Source: Euglena gracilis (Eukaryota > Euglenida > Euglenophyceae > Euglenales). From it: a DNA stretch of 64,000 nucleotides. A model generated the notes under the pieces. It saw nothing but the letters and a program-made list of their open reading frames with translations, was not told the origin of the DNA and did not search any database. This document shows positions 63,201 to 64,000 of this stretch, piece after piece. The stretch covers positions 18,710,642 to 18,774,641 of the forward strand of contig CP154954.1 of NCBI GenBank assembly GCA_039621445.1, given 5' to 3'. Positions within the stretch are counted from its first letter, which is position 1. Each line of letters opens with the position of its first letter. The position numbers and the translations under genes are program-made.

Positions 63201-63882
63201 AGCAAAAAAGCACATATGAGAGGGTAAAAGCATGTGTACATGGTGGTGTCCCAAACATGCCTCCGACAAAACGGAGCAGAAAGTTCAGCAGCAGAAAACC
63301 CAGCAGCAGAAAATCCAGCAGACAATTAGGGGGAGTTTCTCAATTCACCCTACATGTCCATAGGATGGGTACCCCCCCCCCTAATTGTCAACCCCCCCCT
63401 CCCATTAAGGGGGGGGGTCATATAGAGGGGGGAGGGTCACGTTACCCATTTCTGGTTTCCGGCTGGGTCCAGTTGGCAGCCGGCTGCCGCAGAAAATCCA
63501 GCAGCAGAAAAGTGGGGTCAGCAGTTCTGCTACATCAGCCAGCCCCAATGGAGTGTGAGGATCTGACTGTCATTGAAGAAAATCCTCCTCATGCAGCAGC
63601 AGAGCCAAGGTCCCCAGCAACTCCTCTCCCTTCACTTACACACCCCAACACCGCAAACTGCCGAAAAGCCACTAGAGAACAGAAAGTTCAGGAAGGCAAT
63701 CTGCCATTGAAAAGCCAGACAGAACCACTATTCGCACCATTTTTGGACCTGAGCATATCGCTGAAAGGTACCCGGCGTCGGTAACACACCGACGACAATG
63801 TACTCCACATCGTCGCCGTCGAAGGTGGTGGTCAGGATGGAGACCCCGTTCTCGTTGGCGTCCAGCTGGTACGTATTGAGGC
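42179..63882 (-). CDS. DDB1: DDB1, damage-specific DNA-binding protein 1, C-terminal 14 exons
   Basis: DDB1 is the large WD/beta-propeller adaptor that links CUL4 to DCAF substrate receptors in cullin-RING ubiquitin ligases, acting in DNA repair, replication control and chromatin. The 14 exons are listed separately; together they give about 356 residues, in phase at all 13 junctions, covering the end of the third propeller (BPC) and the helical C-terminal domain. Diagnostic stretches are TAYVLPEESEPSRGRLLVFE, AFNGKLLSG, FNPNMIT, VYIGAENFYNLFTL, FHLGEFVNCFHKG, VIQGVGG, WRSFHNERKT, FLDGDLIEAFL and the end VEDLVRRIEDLTAWH. The WRSF...ERKT block and the final helix separate it from the paralogues SF3B3 and CPSF1. 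Introns run from 103 to 6,581 nt and hold most of the transposons described here. The BPA/BPB part lies beyond 64,000. The gene points tail to tail at the HADHA gene. Confidence 0.93.
42362..42726. repeat. Dispersed repeat with TATTTGGGGGGTTT motifs, copy 1
   Basis: Homologous to 58,921-59,527 (shared GGAAAAATCAACTTC, CTGGCGGGATCC and GGCGCTTTGTGCCGGAGG hairpin). It is bounded by inverse AAACCCCCC and GGGGGTTGTATTTGG words. Non-coding. Confidence 0.6.
42783..44860 (+). repeat. Dispersed element with an expanded 162 bp repeat array (large copy)
   Basis: Homologous in inverse orientation to 52,251-53,141: both begin CCAGGTTTTGAATAGTGCTG and end TTGGACCCCTTCGCG. The large copy holds about eight units of a 162 bp repeat (GGGTCGAAAAACGCTC...CCGGGTCCGGGAGGCC), from about 42,850 to 44,600, interrupted by the 19 bp palindrome array. 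The recurrent frames read through the array because 162 is divisible by 3; they are not genes. Confidence 0.8.
43221..43550. repeat. Array of a 19 bp palindromic unit
   Basis: About 17 copies of ATGATGGCCATCATGGGTC with small changes. Each unit contains the perfect 14 bp palindrome ATGATGGCCATCAT. It sits exactly between two 162 bp repeat units. Confidence 0.92.
44990..45150. repeat. G-run/C-run inverted block
   Basis: Runs of G (45,010-45,025) and of C (45,090-45,135) surround GCTTCGCTCTTACCC, which is inverse to 42,728-42,770 (GCTGAGCTCTTATC...AGAGCGAAGC). Confidence 0.5.
45780..46190 (-). repeat. Inverse fragment of the 162 bp repeat family
   Basis: About two and a half units read on - with the same words (GGCGGGTCGAAAAACGCTC, CCGGGTCCGGGAGG-like). 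More diverged than the large array. Confidence 0.7.
46187..46265. repeat. GC-only microsatellite
   Basis: Irregular repeats of CCGGGCCG/CCGGTCCG over about 80 bp, almost entirely C and G. Confidence 0.85.
46641..46712 (-). tRNA. tRNA-Ala(UGC)-like sequence, probably degenerate or SINE-derived
   Basis: On - there is a good anticodon arm (CCTGC TTTGCAC GCGGG, anticodon TGC at 46,674-46,676 with U33 and A37) and a T arm with a perfect B-box core GGTTCGATTCC. The T stem has one mismatch. The D arm and the acceptor stem do not pair well, so a functional tRNA is doubtful. It may be the head of a tRNA-derived SINE or a pseudogene. Confidence 0.4.
46713..47343. other. C/G-run and FeGG-type low-complexity intronic DNA
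   Basis: Blocks such as AATAATACCCCCC and its complement (46,730-46,760; 46,970-47,060) and CCCAAAATTTTG palindromes (46,365-46,380; 47,200-47,235). No gene seen. Confidence 0.4.
47352..48445. mobile_element. hAT-like non-autonomous element with 10 bp iteron arrays (1,094 bp)
   Basis: The termini CAGGCACCTATGG and complement lie between perfect 8 bp duplications CCCAGAGG (47,344-47,351 and 48,446-48,453). Arrays of the 10 bp word CTGGTCGGCC lie inside both ends (47,385-47,455; 48,300-48,345; 48,378-48,433), with an array of TGCGGTCGGC at 48,080-48,130. Inverse internal motifs (CCATAGGTGGGGGT near 47,466; CCCCCACCTA near 48,350) sit at the array borders, exactly as in the 25,458 element although the iteron sequence differs. 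The centre is A-rich (CAAAATGGCC words), without a gene. Confidence 0.85.
48832..48875 (-). CDS. DDB1: DDB1 exon 13 of window
   Basis: 44 nt, acceptor TTACCGCAG, donor GTGGAC. With the previous exon it makes FLDLPRPKMEEVMRLLK (plant DDB1 FLDLSRNRMEEI). It is separated from exon 12 by only 103 nt and from the last exon by 6.6 kb. Confidence 0.88.
48979..49058 (-). CDS. DDB1: DDB1 exon 12 of window
   Basis: 80 nt, acceptor TCTTTTCAG, donor GTTTGT. Encodes WRSFHNERKTVAWKNFLDGD and LIEAFL, the most conserved block of the C-terminal domain. Confidence 0.95.
49117..49426. mobile_element. hAT-type MITE, family CAGGGCGGTCC, copy 1 (310 bp)
   Basis: The termini CAGGGCGGTCCTTAA and GGACCGCCCTG are flanked by the perfect 8 bp duplication CAGAGATG (49,109-49,116 and 49,427-49,434). 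A-runs lie next to each end, and a second, nested GGCGGTCCTTAA pair lies near the right end (49,357-49,384). Non-coding. Confidence 0.9.
49435..51800. other. DDB1 intron sequence, mostly unassigned
   Basis: Ordinary-composition DNA with scattered frames (for instance + 50,651-51,406) but no recognised domains. A GCGCGGATGCGC/GCGCGTGCGCGC cluster near 51,215-51,250 recalls the palindromes of the 3 kb element. Confidence 0.4.
51800..51835. mobile_element. Solo terminal sequence of the CTTAGGCGGCC element family
   Basis: TTTAAATGCGAGTTAGGCCGCCTAAG matches the right end of the 3,199-6,200 element with a few changes. No matching left end was found, so this is a truncated copy of which the remainder (perhaps 51.2-51.8 kb) is unclear. 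Confidence 0.6.
52251..53141 (-). repeat. Dispersed element with 162 bp repeat, small copy
   Basis: Inverse homologue of 42,783-44,860, carrying only about one and a half 162 bp units (52,740-53,020), with flanking words CCCGAGATACGGCC (twice) and GAGCTCAGCACTATTC shared with the large copy. Confidence 0.8.
53358..53469 (-). CDS. DDB1: DDB1 exon 11 of window
   Basis: 112 nt, acceptor GTCCCCAG, donor GTATGC (phase 2). Encodes AVGVINPISEQLYNVLLAIQ and AIAKVIQGVGGLQFN. GVIN-I-E-LYN-L-LQ-L-KVIKGVGGL is the DDB1 pattern at the propeller/CTD transition. Confidence 0.93.
53470..54206 (-). other. DDB1 intron, 737 nt
   Basis: GTATGA donor to CCCCAG acceptor. A-run-rich, with a GCTGGCTGGCTGG stretch near 54,067. 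No element recognised. Confidence 0.5.
54207..54308 (-). CDS. DDB1: DDB1 exon 10 of window
   Basis: 102 nt, acceptor CCCCACAG, donor GTATGA. Encodes SLVMRVTDQEKDQAPNPYAL and SLIYGTISG (DDB1 GSLVM...VLFGTVNG). Confidence 0.92.
54309..55931 (-). other. DDB1 intron, 1,623 nt, with C/G-run repeats
   Basis: Contains G and C runs (54,547-54,560; 54,870-54,882; 55,126-55,155). The C/G-run block at about 55,560-55,890 carries the word GTGCCTGCCCAGGCAGGCAC twice, once near each end, plus a GGCACCTTTGGCGCC hairpin. No coding sequence seen. Confidence 0.5.
55932..56019 (-). CDS. DDB1: DDB1 exon 9 of window
   Basis: 88 nt, acceptor GAAAAGAG, donor GTGGGC. Encodes NDDEHRMLNTLGQFHLGEFV and NCFHKG, the highly conserved F-HLGEFVN motif. 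Confidence 0.92.
56827..57084. mobile_element. hAT-type MITE, family CAGGGCGGTCC, copy 2 (258 bp)
   Basis: The termini CAGGGCGGTCCTTAA and TTAAGGACCGCCCTG are flanked by CAGGCATA (56,819-56,826) and CAGGCATG (57,085-57,092), a duplication with one mismatch. The interior is shared with copies 1 and 3 (CATCGCCCATCC and TCAAAAAATG words). Confidence 0.88.
57293..57382 (-). CDS. DDB1: DDB1 exon 8 of window (non-GT donor)
   Basis: 90 nt, acceptor CTCCACAG. Encodes ASEVLGDDVYIGAENFYNLF and TLAQNADTSL. No GT is available in phase before the TGA three codons on. The exit after CTG gives GCTCTT (GC-AG intron) and keeps the phase into exon 9. Confidence 0.8.
57750..58015. repeat. Block with seven CCAGGTTATT-like words between C/G runs
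   Basis: CCAGGTTATTGG/CCAGGTTATTCGGGCC variants recur near 57,787, 57,827, 57,866, 57,906, 57,953 and 57,991, alternating with C runs. The left part starts CAGGCTTTTGCTTAAGG, similar to the terminus of the 23,232 hAT-like element, but no right terminus or target duplication was found. Confidence 0.6.
58653..58725 (-). CDS. DDB1: DDB1 exon 7 of window
   Basis: 73 nt, acceptor CTTTCGCAG, donor GTCTCT. Encodes VLMYKADVSALEEIAFDFNP plus NMIT (DDB1 LLLYK...EEIARDFNPNW). Confidence 0.9.
58921..59527. repeat. Dispersed repeat with TATTTGGGGGGTTT motifs, copy 2
   Basis: Homologue of 42,362-42,726. It is expanded by a G-rich stretch at 59,205-59,333 made of GGGGTGTGG-like words that could form G-quadruplexes. 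Confidence 0.65.
59958..59997 (-). CDS. DDB1: DDB1 exon 6 of window
   Basis: A 40 nt microexon, acceptor CTCCACAG, donor GTGTGT. Encodes GDFVIFGDIMRSL, the GDFI-VGDLM-S signature of DDB1. Confidence 0.9.
59998..61111 (-). other. DDB1 intron, 1,114 nt
   Basis: Contains an A-rich block of repeated ATGCAAAAAA/TTATGCAA words at about 60,640-60,735 with an inverted relation between its ends (AATGCAACTGGGCC, AGTTGCATTTCCC). No gene seen. Confidence 0.5.
61112..61157 (-). CDS. DDB1: DDB1 exon 5 of window
   Basis: A 46 nt microexon, acceptor GTGGGGGAG, donor GTGGGC. Encodes CHFHGSIMTLTLHSR, matching ECGHHGHILALYVQTR. The acceptor has a poor pyrimidine tract. Confidence 0.8.
61619..61930. mobile_element. 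hAT-type MITE, family CAGGGCGGTCC, copy 3 (312 bp)
   Basis: The termini CAGGGCGGTCCTTAA and GGACCGCCCTG are flanked by the perfect 8 bp duplication CCTCCGGC (61,611-61,618 and 61,931-61,938). It has A-runs inside both ends and a nested GGCGGTCCTTAAGG at 61,875-61,888. Confidence 0.92.
62085..62150 (-). CDS. DDB1: DDB1 exon 4 of window (non-GT donor)
   Basis: Acceptor CCCCACAG. Encodes VQLWKWQPGTDQDGNKALEY (DDB1 IQLYKW...KELQSE). The best in-phase exit is after CAG, giving donor GACAGC (GA-AG intron). The only nearby GT (at 62,094) breaks the phase, and the frame meets TGA soon after. The 3' end is uncertain by a few bases. Confidence 0.75.
62310..62368 (-). CDS. DDB1: DDB1 exon 3 of window
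   Basis: 59 nt, acceptor GCTACAG, donor GTGTGT. Encodes ACFCLCAFNGKLLSGCNAN, the propeller strand containing FNGKLL. Confidence 0.88.
62836..62943 (-). CDS. DDB1: DDB1 exon 2 of window
   Basis: Acceptor ATTCAG, donor GTGAAT. Encodes TAYVLPEESEPSRGRLLVFE and LLLVAEKDIKG, almost word for word the DDB1 GTAYV-P-E-EP-GRI-VF block. Confidence 0.95.
62961..63071. repeat. Alternating purine-pyrimidine (TG/CG) tract beside a DDB1 acceptor
   Basis: About 110 bp of GTGTGTGCGCGC-type dinucleotides, nearly without interruption of the purine-pyrimidine alternation. In transcript sense it ends about 15 nt before the acceptor of DDB1 exon 2. Confidence 0.9.
63321..63391. repeat. Short inverted repeat (foldback of about 70 bp)
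   Basis: GACAATTAGGGGG and CCCCCTAATTGTC face each other, surrounded by AGCAGCAGAAAATCC-like direct repeats (63,275-63,320; 63,487-63,510). Confidence 0.6.
63790..63882 (-). CDS. DDB1: DDB1 exon 1 of window
   Basis: Acceptor CCGCGCAG, donor GTGTGT, phase 1 in and phase 1 out. It encodes LNTYQLDANENGVSI and DGDDVEYIVV, matching the DDB1 HTYEL...GVSI...FIVVGT segment of the BPC propeller. Confidence 0.9.
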
Positions 63883-64000
63883 CTGCGCGGCAGAACAGGG
63901 GTGCGAACCCCATTGGCTCGGACAGCGGAGGTGTGTGGCTGCGGGGAAGCCTGCTGCGCTTCCCCCTTCGCTCAAACCCCTCTGAGGCACGATGGGGAGC

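Noticed and set aside
42179-63882. Paralogue SF3B3 or CPSF1 instead of DDB1
   Set aside because: SF3B3 has a different block before its end (YRSYY, DGDLCEQF) and tail. WRSF...ERKT, FHLGEFVN and the final VEELT-like helix are DDB1-specific.

Overview
This 64 kb window is nuclear DNA of a eukaryote, most likely a protist or alga with a large, repeat-laden genome; the sequence alone does not settle the lineage. There are no bacterial operons. Recognisable protein sequence is split into short exons (40 to 180 nt) whose reading phases fit exactly across introns of 0.1 to 22 kb, and nearly everything else is transposons, tandem repeats and homopolymer-rich DNA. Most splice donors begin GTG. Two DDB1 junctions have no GT and read best as GA-AG and GC-AG introns, a habit known from dinoflagellates and some haptophytes, but the evidence is too thin to assign the organism.

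Two conserved genes enter from opposite ends and converge tail to tail. On the + strand (280 to about 24,400) lie the last exons of a fatty-acid beta-oxidation multifunctional enzyme (FadB/FadJ/HADHA family, 3-hydroxyacyl-CoA dehydrogenase C-terminal part). Its intron at 459-22,353 is about 21.9 kb long and is filled by a head-to-tail array of about 20 units of about 895 bp. On the - strand (63,882 down to the stop at 42,179) are the last 14 exons of DDB1, the adaptor of CUL4 ubiquitin ligases, spread over 21.7 kb.

The satellite array is interrupted by two insertions: a 3,002 bp element with long terminal inverted repeats and dozens of GCGCAAATGCGC-type palindromes (3,199-6,200), and a 917 bp hAT-like element with transposase remnants (7,111-8,027). 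Between the two genes (24.6-42.1 kb) there is a 1.67 kb hAT-like element with an AT-rich core and an internal hairpin, a decayed DIRS-type tyrosine-recombinase retrotransposon, anonymous low-complexity reading frames, and a nearly complete second DIRS element with an intact 1,015-codon RT/RNase H/methylase-like frame but a broken recombinase.

DDB1 introns contain three hAT-type miniature elements with 8 bp target duplications, a 1.1 kb hAT-like element built like the AT-rich one, two copies of a dispersed element carrying variable arrays of a 162 bp repeat, an array of a 19 bp palindrome, a degenerate tRNA-Ala(UGC)-like sequence and a long alternating purine-pyrimidine tract.

The strongest unifying signal is a set of at least seven hAT-like insertions (CAGG/CAAG termini, 7-8 bp duplications). 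Three of them carry subterminal arrays of 10 bp iterons, with a different iteron sequence in each. No CRISPR array, rRNA gene or bacterial-type regulatory site was found.
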